From assembly GCA_018340375.1 (NCBI GenBank), contig JAFFJZ010000002.1:17130001-17194000 (forward strand): a DNA stretch of 64,000 nucleotides, written 5' to 3'. Positions 10,339-21,733 of this stretch are shown here, piece by piece. Numbering within the stretch: the stretch's first letter is position 1; each line of letters opens with the position of its first letter. The position numbers and the translations under genes were made by a program. This DNA is from Gonatopus flavifemur. Its lineage: Eukaryota; Arthropoda; Insecta; Hymenoptera; Dryinidae. Below the pieces are notes generated by a model that made no database searches, was not told the origin of the DNA, and worked only from the letters and a program-made list of their open reading frames with translations.

Positions 10339-13300
10339 TCAATTATTTGCTATCGTTCTACGGATCCAATCGATGTAAGCTGGAACTTTCGTATATACGG
10401 ATGGAGCTCCACCACATGGTTTTATAGTCCAAGACGTAACTCCAACTACTACCGAAGTCCCATCAGGTTTTTTCACGATCAAAGGGCCTCCTGAATCACC
10501 CTGAAAATACGAAGAGAAGCATTAAGTTTTATATTCCTATTTTATGAAGTGCAAGTTGCGATATAGCAAAAGATAACCCTACACCAAAAAAAATGAAATA
10601 GCTGTGGCAGCTACTCACTTTTTCAGCACTCTTTTTCACTGCTATGGTTAGAATAGTTGCAGCTAAAGCTATTTATTAGCTGCTACAGTACACGGAAAAG
10701 AGAAAACAGCAATGGTCACTGTGAATCCCAAGAATACATTGAAACTCAAATTCAATCTATGCAGTACTGCGTGTCCCAGTCCTCATTACTGTCCAGTCAG
10801 CGTTGACGCATTCCATTACAATATCCATCACTGTGATCGCGCTAATCCTGATCATCCAAGGGTGTTTTCATTTGTTTTTCAACCGATCGTTGTCATTCAC
10901 AGTAACCAGTAGTGTTTTCTTTTTTCCGTGTAAAAAATTGTAGCTGTGACTGCACAGATTTTGTGGTTGATGTTTGGATAGTCAAATAATTTGGCTATGA
11001 AATTTTAGCTGCGGTAGCTGCATTTGTTGCTGGTACCGCTAAGTGAGTAGCTGTGGAAGCTAAAAAAATCTCCCGTAGCTGATTTCTAGATATCCTCATA
11101 ATTCGGTATGGTAGCTTGGAATGAGCTGTGGGAGCTATTTTGTGTATTTGGCATTCATTGAAATCAAGTTCAATCACTACAAAGTGTATTACAATTCATA
11201 TGAAAATGCATCAAAAATCATAATCTTGTATGAGATATCATGAAATTTCATATGAAAAGCCACACTGCCCACACATCACCACAGTACCAAAAAAATTCAT
11301 AAAGAATTCTCATTGAACCGATTGTGTTCTTTATGAATTCTGTAAGAATTCTTATGGACTGAGGTGCTGTGAGAATCCAACTTTTTAGACTGGAATAAAA
11401 TTTCTTTGCCCTCATTCTGACAAATCTGATTCCCAATGGAAAGAATAATTTATTTCAATGGGAAAAATGTATCCTGAATTGAGGTTACATTATTTGAATT
11501 TAAGAAGGAATATATTTCTGTTTCAATTTGAAAATTTGTTGTTTCAATCTGACGAAAAATTATTAGAATGAGGGGAAAGAAAGTTCTTTTTCAGTCTAAA
11601 AAATGGGCTTCTCAGTGCAGAAAAGTTTCGAAAATCACAACAAAATTTGCATGTTCACAATCGCTTCACATCAATTTATATGAAATCCAATTTTTTACAG
11701 TGCAGGGATGAATTGTGACGTTGAATGTTGTTATTTTTAAGCATAATTTACTTTCTTGCTCACTTACATCGCATACGCCGTGGGGATCAATCACAAAGTC
11801 TGTACAAATATTGGTTGAATGTACTTTCCACCAACCACCATATTTTTCAATCGCTGATTGACACTTTTCGTTATCGATGATAGGGAAACTTGCAGTTTGC
11901 AGCAACGCAGGTCTCACAGCTGGTTTATATTGAGTTAATCCCCAACCAGCTACTATTGCTGTACCATTTGCTATCCTCTGTTTTTCGGGCAAGGCAATTG
12001 CCTGTACAGCTGGGTTCAAACGGAAACGGGTTTTCAATTTCAGAAGAGCGATGTCATTGGTTACTCCCAGTCCGCTGCTAATCACACATTTTCAATCATT
12101 AATAGAAACGATAGATGATACAAACATAAGATTGTTCTATTCAATATCTCTGAACGTTCAGAGATTTTTTATGGATATTGTGTGGTATTACACTGGAAAA
12201 CAAGGTTGTGCGGAAAATAGTAATATAGTTGGTTCAACAGTAGAATCACGTTGGCTACGTCCGACTGAATCTGATTGTTGACTATGCAACTATTTGCAGT
12301 TGGATCAACTGCGATCCTTGTAAATTTGACAGCATATTTGTTGACTTGACTGAGGTATTGATTTGTTTCAAAGAAAACCCCTAACAACAAAATGCGATTG
12401 GTATTCCACAGAATTTTTTTTTCTCAGTGTAAGGGAAACAAACACATTTCATCTGAGAGTAATGCCCGGATAGTATCGGGAGGTTTTCTGAACGTTCGAA
12501 AAACGTCCAGATAAAATTCCAGGACGTTCTAAAAACGTCGCATGTACGTCCCAGGGACATCCAAATGTTCTGTGATGTTCAACTTATGTCCACTATGCGA
12601 CGTTCTAGGAACGTGTTCAATGAAGATGTTAATGACGTTCCGCGATACTACCCAAGCAGCAACCGAAGTTCAAAATATATACGAAATAGAAACGTTCGTA
12701 GAATGTACGAAAGAGATATACGAAGAACATATGATGAAAGTTCATGAAATATTCGAATGAGACTGTTTCAAATATACTTGGAACGTACATAGTACATTCG
12801 AAATGTACGATATTCATTCAATCGACGTTCGATTGACGTACCACCGTATATTCGATTAAATACTTCCGATGAATGTGCATAGCACCTATGAAACGGTCTC
12901 TTGGAATGTACATAGAACATATTTCGAATATTCTAAGAACGTTCATAGTATATTCTGGTCCTACTTAGGTACGCATATATTTGTCAAGGTAAGTTTTCAT
13001 AAAAGGACATTTGGGAAACGTAACGAGAACATCCCGTAGTAGATGAAAAAGATCTACTGGGAACGTATTCAGCTGCATCGAAAATGAACGTTCTCTAAAC
13101 ATCTTTCAACCTACTCCCCGGAGACGCCCTGCTAAAAATTCCCAATAAAGAACGTTTCAAAACGATAAGAATTCTCTATAGTTTTGAATGAGGTTTTTAA
13201 ATATGGAATTTACGATGTTATACCGTTCTTCAACGATAGAACTCTATCGTTCCCTATAGTATTCTATAGAATTTAACGTTAAACTTATGTGATTTCATCG

Positions 13301-14483
13301 TAAAATTCTTATAGAAAAAGGACCACTTATTTTGAAACACATGACTATTTTTTTTTGAATAACTGGTACTTTTTCTATACGAATTTCACTATAAAACCAC
13401 ATACGTCCTGTTACATTTCATACAATACGATAAGGAACGATAGAGTTCTATCGTTTAAGAACGATATAACATTGTAAATTCCGTATTCAAAAACCTCATT
13501 CAAAACTATAGAAAAATCTGATCGTTTTGAATCGTTGTTTGTTGGGAATTTTTAGCAGGACGAAGTGCGCAGAACTAAGGTTATGTTTCTAAAACGCCCA
13601 GAGGACTTTCAATGCTATCTGGGTAAAAACAATCGTCCCACACACCACCACAATCGCAGAAAAATTAATGAAGAATTCCCATTGAACCGATTGTATTCTT
13701 TATGAATTCTTTGAGAATTCTTCTGGGACTGTGATGCCGTGTGGGGTTCCATCTATCTAATTCCATTAGCTATTCCCATAAAAGTATTCTGCTCCATTTC
13801 TGCATAATTAACGTAAGTATTGTCTATCCTTACATCTTAAAACCCTTATGAATGAGGATTTTTTCAATAACAGCAACTTGTTGTGTATCCTCAGATCGAT
13901 GAAGATCATGTTTCCCAGCTACAGCGATGTTAACAGCCTTAGATGGAGTACTTCTGTAACAATGAGCGGCCGTGAGCACCCATTGACTATCGATAATAGC
14001 ACCTCCGCAAAAGTGTGGAGAATAATTCCCATAGTTGTGTTGCAATGATACTAGATGTGGATGAGTTGCTCTCGCTGCTTCATATCCACCAACAACGCGG
14101 GGCTCCGGTACAAGCTGACCACTGACTCTTGACAATTCATCTGAAAATTTATTCAGAATTGAAACATTGGAAAACCGATTATTGAACTTGGGTAAAATGA
14201 TTATTGAACAAATTGAATGATTTATTGATGGATCAATAGTAAATCGAACCCCAATTGTATGAATCATAATTATTAGTTCCATATTCAACAGTTTTACTCT
14301 TCCGCCGACACTTTATAAATCGGAAAATTTCATTGCGTGATAATCCACATACGTTGATTCACGAAAATTTTTGAATGGAAGTTTCTAAAATTATATCTCA
14401 ATTCAATCACTTTGAATAATCAACAATTTACCATTCAAAAATGCTGCTAGTAGAGCTGAGAATACTATTGTCTTCACACACAT
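10339..14483 (-). CDS. Secreted S1A serine protease, gene B (complete, 4 exons)
   Basis: Complete secreted S1A protease zymogen of 275 residues. Exons: 14432-14483, 13834-14140, 11768-12074, 10339-10500 (52+307+307+162 nt), all GT/AG. Exon 1 is a signal peptide ([17 protein letters not shown]). A pro-segment of about 15 residues ends in PEPR, and the mature chain starts VVGGYEAA. His77 (TAAHC, exon 2), Asp127 (NDIALLKL, exon 3) and Ser225 (GDSGGPL, exon 4) form the triad, one residue per exon. Six Cys fit the three usual disulphides (42-58, 168-182, 191-220). Pocket residues read Gly189, Thr216, Ser226 (chymotrypsin numbering by my alignment), closer to elastase/chymotrypsin types than to trypsin, where 189 is Asp. 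The C-terminus is the usual YIDWIRRTI helix, and the stop TGA is at 10339-10341. A candidate AATAAA lies at 10039-10044. Likely digestive or other extracellular role; substrate is inference. Introns 2 and 3 are full of foldback elements. Confidence 0.95.
10584..11150. mobile_element. Foldback element built of AGCTGTGGCAGCTA words, with nested MITE
   Basis: Left end CACCAAAAAAAATGAAATAG and right region (GAGCTATTTTGTGTATTTGG) are inverse-like; many AGCTG/CAGCT words lie between. Interrupted by a MITE at 10691-10930. In intron 3 of gene B. Confidence 0.55.
10691..10930. mobile_element. 240-bp foldback MITE nested in 10584-11150
   Basis: CACGGAAAAGAGAAAACAGC at the left, inverse at the right, TA on both sides (10689-10690, 10931-10932). 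Both arms carry GTCACTGTGAAT-like words. Intron 3 of gene B. Confidence 0.85.
11265..11617. mobile_element. Two abutting foldback MITEs in intron 3 of gene B
   Basis: 11265-11370 is a relative of the CCCACACACC MITE at 13637-13745 (shared ATTGAACCGATTGT core). About 11367-11617 is a relative of the CACTGAGAACCC element at 60847-61460 (shared TTTCTTTGCC, TTCTGA, TTTCAATGG words) ending CTTCTCAGTG. Confidence 0.65.
12191..12429. mobile_element. 239-bp CACTGGAAAA foldback MITE in intron 2 of gene B
   Basis: TA-flanked (12189-12190, 12430-12431). Ends CACTGGAAAACAAGG / TTTTTTTTTCTCAGTG. No coding capacity. Confidence 0.75.
12465..13623. mobile_element. Foldback element built of GAACGTTC words, interrupted
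   Basis: Left end CCCGGATAGTATCGGGAGG and right end CTTTCAATGCTATCTGGG are inverse. The interior is a run of GAACGTTC/GAATATTC-like words in both orientations. Flanks TG and TA differ at one base. It contains the nested element 13127-13560 and lies wholly within intron 2 of gene B. Confidence 0.7.
13127..13560. mobile_element. 434-bp foldback element nested in intron 2 of gene B
   Basis: Ends CCCTGCTAAAAATTCCCAA / TTGGGAATTTTTAGCAGGA with CG on both sides (13125-13126, 13561-13562). Secondary inverted words (CGATAGAACTCTATCG) lie inside. Transcribed with gene B, it could fold into a long hairpin. Confidence 0.85.
13637..13745. mobile_element. 109-bp MITE (CCCACAC ... GTGTGGG)
   Basis: Inverse ends CCCACACACCACCACA and TGATGCCGTGTGGG, with direct repeat GT on both sides (13635-13636, 13746-13747). 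A relative lies at 11265-11370. It sits next to the donor of exon 2 of gene B. Confidence 0.8.
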
Positions 14484-14640
14484 TTTGACGATGAATTTAT
14501 TTTTCCTCGTTACAAGTATTTATAATGCCAAATTTGAATACAAAATCACACATGTCCTCGTGTTTTGATGCCACATATGGATCTCCAATGACATATACCG
14601 ATAAGAATCTCACTTGAATGTGGCAAAAACGGAGATTCGA
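14484..14640 (-). promoter_or_regulatory. Core promoter and conserved upstream block of protease gene B
   Basis: TATAAATA at plus 14517-14524, again 34 bp before the ATG. The block at 14569-14608 matches gene A almost base for base, including GATAAG at 14600-14605. Similarity to gene A fades beyond about 14640, where repeat-derived sequence begins, which marks the edge of the retained duplicated promoter. Confidence 0.7.
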
Positions 14641-14659
14641 TTGACGGTTAATCAACATT

Positions 14660-15720
14660 TGCATTTCCGGGAAAAAATCATTGGATCCAATCGGATCTAA
14701 ATTGGATCCGCCCAGATCCGATTAGATTTACCGCTTCATCCGATCAAATTTAATACATCTGATAGGTCATGGACTCAGTTCTCCAAATATTTATCCGTTG
14801 CCTCGAATGCACTGAGATAAAAATAACATGGTCACGGCAACTATACTCGCATGGTCAAGGATTTATGGATGCGGTAACTTGAAATCTGGTTATTATAACC
14901 AGAGAAACAAAACGAAATCGCATGAATCTTTAAAGTTAAAACTACAATCACCTACATTGTGAAAACCAGAGTTTGAATTTCAAACGTTTTAATGTTCCTC
15001 TTTTCAACGCAAATGAAGTCCCTGGCTTGCATTTGTTTCAACGCATGTTTCTACGTTGCCTCCGCGTGGAATCTCCGTTCATCCACGTTCTATCCAAGTA
15101 AACCATTTATCCACGTGGAGTCCACGGGGATGCGACGTGTAAGAAAAATCTAGTATTTTCTCCTCGAATTTGTATCAAATGGCGCAATATAAAGAATTAT
15201 GACTTTCATGAGAGTTATGAAAAATTATGATATACATTAACACCAGTACAGGGGATTTGTATGACTTCTGAAATACATCATTTTTCGGATTTCTAATTTT
15301 GCTCTCCCATAAGACCTAATTAAGATATCTTAAAGAAGCTTCTGAAAGATCTCTTTTCAGATATCTCAAAGATATATAATAGTGTTGCGTCCGATATCTC
15401 TAAGATATCTTAGAAATCTTTTTCAGAAAAAATGTTGAGATATCTTACAAAATTTTCAGATATCTAATAGAGATTGGATTGTCTATTTGGGTCATAAAAG
15501 CACTATTACTTGAAGTACAATACATTGAGAACATGCACTGAAATGAATTCAAATCAATTGATTCACGTGCATTGAAAACAGGGACATCAAAATGTGTGGA
15601 ATTCAAACTCTTGTTTTTATAGTGAATTTTCTTCAACTGTAACCAGACTAGATCTGATCGGACTTGATAGGATCCTTTCAGATCCGATTTGATCTGACAT
15701 CGGATTGGGAATGGGCGATA
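14660..15720. repeat. Repeat region with GGATCCGATC and AGATATCT words
   Basis: The outer parts (14670-14770, 15650-15705) are filled with GGATCCGAT/ATCGGATC words in inverse order. The middle holds a second palindromic block at 15305-15470 made of AGATATCT words. Boundaries are uncertain. No gene seen. Confidence 0.5.
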
Positions 15721-16049
15721 TGTGAGTCAAGTATCGACGTTTGATATCAATGTTGACTGCAACCTGATTATATAAAGGACAGAGTAAGAACACTAAATCT
15801 GACCGAAAATTCGCTTCCCCGGTGGGAAAATCTTTAGAATTATATATAATTAATGTAGAATTATGTACAAATCATACATAAACTTTATTAAATCATATAT
15901 GAATTACATGTAATTATAAAAATTCTGCAAATCGGGTCATTATTGTCTTGAATGCATAGATGAAATTTTTTGGGTTGAGAATTTATTTCTGAGGCTTTCA
16001 TGGGTCGAAAGAATATTGGTCTTTTGAAATTCATGTGTAAACAATCATA

Positions 16050-16241
16050 CACTGTTAAAAATTTCTTGAATTATCATTCATTTTTCAAGTACACTTGTAA
16101 ATGAAATTTTCAATCCTTGGTGATTGAATTAGGAATTCAATCACAGATAGTTGAATTTTCATTCAAATGTGATTAAAATTTCAAGAACTTTTTCCACCAC
16201 GTGAGTGGAATTGAAGTTTGATGCAGAAATTTCTAACAGTG
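16050..16241. mobile_element. 192-bp CACTGTTAAAAA foldback MITE
   Basis: Ends CACTGTTAAAAATTTCTTGA and inverse TTTCTAACAGTG; left flank TA, right flank TG. The interior is rich in GATTGAATT words. Confidence 0.7.
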
Positions 16242-17041
16242 TGTGTAACATTCTCTTGAAAGAATTTTTTCACTTGGACCCTAATGAAATCAAATAAAAT
16301 CGAAACAGCCTTGGTGTGCCAAATATTCGACAATATTTCACAAAACTGGGTTGAACTATTTCACAAACCCCTGGTAAATTCTTGAAGATTTATTTCTCCG
16401 TACATTAATCGAGAAATGTTTGAAGAATTGAACTTCCGTGATATTTTGGAGTTGAAACATTCAAACTCTACCATAAAATTAAATGAATCAAATTAAGTCT
16501 GACTTTGATCTCAACAAATTTCTAGTGAGCTCCAATATTTGAGGTTCGCATATCGATTCCATGACCCTAGTAGAAATCACTCTAGTTATTCTCCAGGCTA
16601 TTGACAGAGCTTGCAGGTCCCTTTCAACTGCCTGGTGAGGCCTTGTAATGGCCTGAAGACTGACTAGAGTGATTTCTAGGAGGGATATATCGATCGTTGG
16701 AATATCGTCCTTCAATATATTAATAATCTGAATGATCGATACTTTGTACTCTTGTCGTATATCAACTGGGAACCTTCCGTCAACCTCATCACAAGTTTGC
16801 TCGACAACATTGCAGCAAGGTTAAAATCCTATCTGGGTATTTTTTTTTCATTCATTACAATCGATTGGTTCTTCCATGCATGAAAGATCGTTTGTACGAG
16901 TGCAATCTTACTGTCAATATTCACATGATTTCAATGCTTGAATGATTTACTTTATCATCCATGATCAATATTCATGAATTCTTGTTTCATAATAAAACAT
17001 TGACCCAAAATCGAATATGTAATTTATTCTCATGTGCAATA

Positions 17042-17292
17042 CACTGTAAAATATAATTGGGATTTTCCTGTGTACATCAACCGGGAAATTCCAATCACTG
17101 ATTAGGAAATCAATTTCCGGTACATTTATATAAAATTTCCCATAAATTTATCTTAAAATTCCAAACTTTATGGGATTTTTCTCAACATTTCACAGTAAAT
17201 TTCCGGACAAGTTGGGGAAATCCCTAACGCATGTATGTGTTAATTACTTCACATAAATATATAGGAATTTTCCCATAAAATTTGTTACAGTG
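17042..17292. mobile_element. 251-bp CACTGTAAAA foldback MITE
   Basis: CACTGTAAAATATAATTGGG and inverse right end, TA on both sides. The interior is made of GGGAAATTCC-like words. 16242-17041 and 17293-17916 hold no gene I can support. Confidence 0.75.
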
Positions 17293-17916
17293 TATATTTC
17301 TTGCACTGAAATGAATTTCTAACCAATTACACAGTGCTGCAAAAAGTGTAGGTTGTTGGTCTGGTCGAATACAGCACAAAACTATGTTTGGAAAATTGTT
17401 TACACCCTCAAATTTTCAATTGATGGTCAAAAAACTGATTTTTGGTGATTTTGTAGATTTAAAAATTCCTAACTCGGCCATTTTTTGACCAATTTCAAAA
17501 TTCCAAACGGGTTCTGAAAGGGGAATATTGGCACTTTTGAGAGATATACATTGTTTTGAGTACTAAATGGAACCTAGTGGAAATTTTTCCTCAAGAATTT
17601 GAAATTTTCACCTGGTTTTTTCATTTTTTCTATTTCAAAAGCATTTTTTTGCGACCATACTTCAAGAAACAATGATTTATCATATATAACATTGAAGTGT
17701 GTTCAATTCTGTGTGAAATGAGGTTATTGTTCATTGAAATCGATCAAGAATTGTCGGAGTTATACAATTTTTTCCAAGAGGGAAATTTCGGTCTCATATG
17801 AAAAATGATGTGGAGTTCAATTATTAATATTCTATGCATCATATGATGTATTATGGGATCGAATATGATGTTGACTTGTTCTATCATTACGCTGAGAAAA
17901 GAATATAGGCCAAATA

Positions 17917-19021
17917 CACTGTAAAAAAATTTCACCGGAAAATTCCAGTACATGTACTGGAAGTCATTAACCTGTACATGTACCGGAAAATTTCAGCACA
18001 TTTGTACTGCAAAAATTCAGTGCAAACGTTATGGAATTCCCGCATCAAAACTGGAAATTTTCTGAGCCTCGGTACTGGAATTTTTCAGTACACGAGCTGG
18101 ACTTTTCCAGGACATGTACTGGAAAATTAATGCTGAAAATATCCATGAAAATTGAAAAAAAATTGCTCACGCAAAGTGATTTTGCAGGGTCCTTGTGTTC
18201 CAAGATGATTGAGAAACTTTTGATCGTTCATTTGGATGGACAGAAACTCATGTCTACCTAACAGGATTTGAACCCACACTTTTCTACCTGCCTACCAACT
18301 GAAACCCAAGACCTAACCGATGAGCTATAGCGCGACATGTTGGAAGGCCAGCTTGGGTTACTACATATGCTTCATATCTAGAACACACAAGAGGATAAGT
18401 CTTGGAAAAACCTCATATATCAATTTCATTGGCTACAATTACAATTATTATTCAAAATCTCAATCAGGAAATTTTTAATATAAAGACTTGAAATTTTTCC
18501 TGCCAGAAATGACGAAGTCCAATAGAAGTGGAAAATTTCAGTGCAACAGTGATTAAATTCCGTTGCATAGCAACTGGAAAATTCCATCACACGACCTGAA
18601 AATTGCAGTTCAAAACCTGTATAATTCAATTGCATAGTAACTGGAAAATTCCATCACAAAACCTGAGAATTGCAGTTAAAAACCTGTATAATTCCAGTAT
18701 ACCAACGATTAGGTTTTTTTTTCTAAATTCCAAATTTTTTCTCAAGTCCTTTTTGAGGGAATATTTTTTTTTGGTGCACAAGAACTATAAAATTGTAGTA
18801 CGAGCCGGTACAATTTTCGCGAAATCATGGCAAAATTTCAGTACATCATCTCAAACTTGAAAATTCCAGTACAATGACTGAATTTTCAGTTATGCTTGGT
18901 AAATTTTCAGTAACGTAACAACAAAATCTCTGTACATGTACTGGAATATCCATATTCCAGTACTAGCACTGGAAATTTCCAGTCCAGTTGCACAGTAAAT
19001 TTCCAGTTTTTTTTTACAGTG
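17917..19021. mobile_element. 1.1-kb CACTGTAAAAAAA foldback element, copy 1
   Basis: TIRs CACTGTAAAAAAATTTCACC / GGAAATTTACTGTGC-type right end, TA on both sides (17915-17916, 19022-19023). The body is dominated by CCAGTACATGTACTGGAA words in both orientations. It carries a tRNA-like segment (minus strand, 18258-18345). Copies 2 (26349-27452) and 3 (40601-41754) are almost identical. The frames that recur at the same place in all three copies have no domain signature and I treat them as non-coding. Confidence 0.9.
18258..18345 (-). repeat. tRNA-like segment inside the 1.1-kb foldback element
   Basis: Minus strand shows an A box (TAGCTCATCGG, plus 18317-18327) and a perfect B box (GGGTTCAAATCC, plus 18264-18275) about 41 bp apart. 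The cloverleaf is imperfect and the acceptor arms do not pair well, so this is a tRNA-derived pseudogene or SINE head, not a working tRNA. Present in all three copies (also near 26695-26780 and 40940-41025). Confidence 0.7.
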
Positions 19022-19298
19022 TAGGTATAACTCACGCTAATATAATGATATTAATTATTATTAATATAATATAATTATATTAGCGTTGGTTATACGTGAG
19101 TTATAATTATATTAGCGTGAGAATTAGCATTCTGAGAACATTCTCACAACATCCGTAAAATTTAATGTATCGAATATTCTCACAAAGAACGTACGATTCG
19201 TAAATATCCACAGAAGATTCTTAGAACATTCAAATTAGACCGAATATTCCGTGATATTTGTTCCGAGTATTCTAGGAACATTCGTACAATGCATATGG

Positions 19299-19523
19299 GG
19301 TAAACACCCGTTGGTCCGAAAGCCCGTTAGTCCGAAGCGCCGTTCGTCCGAATTATAAAATACCGAATGAGAATAATCCGAAATATAACTAAACGTTACT
19401 AGTCATGTGCGAATGAGATAAAATTTTACCAAAACGTTTTCGGAATTACTTTCATTCGGAATTTTATAATTCGGACCAACGGTGCTTCGGACTAATGGGC
19501 TTTCGGACCAACGGGTGTTTACC
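19299..19523. mobile_element. 225-bp TIR element with 8-bp target duplication
   Basis: Ends GGTAAACACCCGTTGGTCCG / inverse, arms about 60 bp, interior words GTCCGAA. An exact 8-bp direct repeat GCATATGG lies on each side (19291-19298, 19524-19531). The 8-bp duplication fits hAT or another 8-bp superfamily; the terminal bases are not the usual hAT CAG. Confidence 0.85.
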
Positions 19524-19539
19524 GCATATGGTTGATCGT

Positions 19540-19769
19540 TTTTTCGGTTAATCGTTCTGTGAATTAATCGGTGCATTGAGTTATGCGTGGATTCTAGGGA
19601 ATCATTTTCACCGTTCATCGGTCACCAATTGATCAATTGAACGATAAAAATTGTGAAAACCATTAATCGGAACTACCGATTAATCGGTTAATCGATTAAT
19701 GGAAAAAATATTAACAGGAATCCAACGATTAATCGTTTTATTCGATTAATCGATTAACCGTACAGCCCT
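19540..19769. mobile_element. Truncated hAT-like MITE built of TTAATCGATTAA words
   Basis: The right end reads CGATTAACCGTACAGCCCTG, whose inverse begins CAGGGCTGTACGG, a hAT-style terminus. The matching left end is not visible. The body is repeated TTAATCG words. Confidence 0.55.
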
Positions 19770-19921
19770 GATATTAGGTTCGTTCGTTCCACGTGCTCTG
19801 AGTTGCTCCAACTTGTACCAAACCAATCATTTCGTTGCTCAAACTGGAAGTAGCGAATCCAAAATACTTGGAGCGAATTGGGGTAACTTGGGACATCGGT
19901 AAACGAACTTAGCTATTAAAG

Positions 19922-20744
19922 CAGTGTGACCAACACTGCATAATTTATGTATTTTGTGCATAATTCGAGATCAATTCGCATGGAAAAAAATTATATCGCA
20001 TAATGCATAATGTAGTGCATAATTTCAAGAAATCGGTGCATGAAAGTGCATACAGTATACTAAAACTTTCATTCAGTTATAACATGGGAGAATTTAAATA
20101 ATTCAAATAAGTGTAACTAATTATTGTCAATCCTATAAAAATCTTCAAATTTTCCGTTCATTCGTCTTTTCATCCTCAATTGAAAATGTGATTGGCCGGT
20201 TGTACAAGAACTGACCAATCATCAGAGTCTGAAGATCCTGCCTAACAACTTTGCTCATGTTTCAAAACCTTACTCTCGTGCTCTGGAATATCGGTTTTCT
20301 CTGTCTTCTTGATGGATCAAAAAGGGCTGCACTGATACTCTAGAGTATGAGGGCAAGGTTTTGGAACATGAGCTTTGATATAAACTGCATAAATCCAGTG
20401 ACTATTTCCAGAACTTCTTAACTGTTCTCACTTTATTCGCTCTGTTCATTTCAATGTGTTCGAAGTTGCCCCAACCTGCACCAGACCAATCAATTCGTTT
20501 TTATAACTTGGATAGCGAATCAAAAATATTTGAAGTAGATTGGGGTAATTCGGAACACGTTAGAACGGACACAGCTGCTGATTCAACAAGATACTGTGAT
20601 TAGCTGATCTAAGAGAAAAAGTGCATGAATTATGCATAATTGGATACTCTGCTGCATAATTTGGCGATAGATAAAACTGCATGGAAGTGCATAATAACAT
20701 CACTTGGAAATGCATAATCATCGAGTAAAAAGTTGGTCACCCTG
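19922..20744. mobile_element. 823-bp hAT-like non-autonomous element
   Basis: Ends CAGTGTGACCAA / TTGGTCACCCTG with an exact 8-bp duplication TATTAAAG on both sides (19914-19921, 20745-20752). CAG ends plus 8-bp duplication are the hAT pattern. The arms carry many TGCATAATT words. The interior includes a segment at 20434-20572 related to 19777-19912 (shared CAACCTGCACCAGACCAATCA-like text). No transposase. Confidence 0.85.
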
Positions 20745-20752
20745 TATTAAAG

Positions 20753-21733
20753 ACACCTCCTTATATTCCTTACTCAGTTCTCAGTTGTTCGAGCAGTTTG
20801 ATCGCCACTTCATTTTGTACTCTTTCATTTTGATTTTATTCATAAAAACGTCTTGTGCTGATTTCTCACTCTGTTATTCAACAATAAGCATCAGAGTATT
20901 TTAGTATCGAAGACGCTCAGAGTGAACAAAGACGATGATGAGTGGTAGAAAGATCAGAAAACAGTATTGAACAGCATGAAAAGATTGTCGAACAGTTTGT
21001 GTGAATTCAGGAACTTTGAAATTGAAAGGGATTCTATTACAATTAACATTGGATTTATAGATGTGATTTGAATATCTTTATAAGGTCAAAGGTAATGAAA
21101 ACTGCGAGTGGTAGTTGAAAATGTTGGACTCAAACCACTTTATTGAATTCGGGTAGCCTGAATGAATTTGGAAAACCCGATTTACCGATAAAAAGTGGTA
21201 CCCGCACACCCCTAATCCATACCTACATTTATAACTGTCATTCATATTTCCATTTCTCATTTGAAATACATTCAATGAAAAAAGTGATACAATATCTCTC
21301 GAACAAACGCGTTCTAGTCTGGTAAATACATCACATATATGTACTCACACCTCCCTATCTTGAGCATTTGAATGATATAATGTTGGTTACGAACAAATGT
21401 CACCTTATATATTTACAATAATGTATATTTCACGTAGAACACAAGATATGATTTATTCTGAATTCACACTATATAAATACGGAATGTTGTCATTGAGCTC
21501 GATAAGTATTCAGCTGGAAAATACGATCCAACTCGCAACACCATAAATATTCGCAGAACGTCGTTGGCTAAGATCAGTTTTCAGAAAGTTAACACATTCT
21601 CGTTTACGTTCTGCAACAGCATCCTGTTCATTTTATTCTCATGAACTTTTTTTAACAAGCTTCGGACATTCATTCTCAGGAGCATCATTCAGCCGCAAAC
21701 TACTTTATAGGTTGAACCAAAAAGTGTGGTTGA
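20753..21733. other. No gene recognised
   Basis: Low-complexity A+T-rich sequence with short frames only; no repeat partner inside this window and no domain seen. Confidence 0.4.

Noticed and set aside
18603..18860. 85-codon plus-strand frame repeated at 27034-27291 and (shorter) 41247-41477
   Set aside because: It recurs only because the 1.1-kb foldback element is present three times; made of repeat words, no domain.
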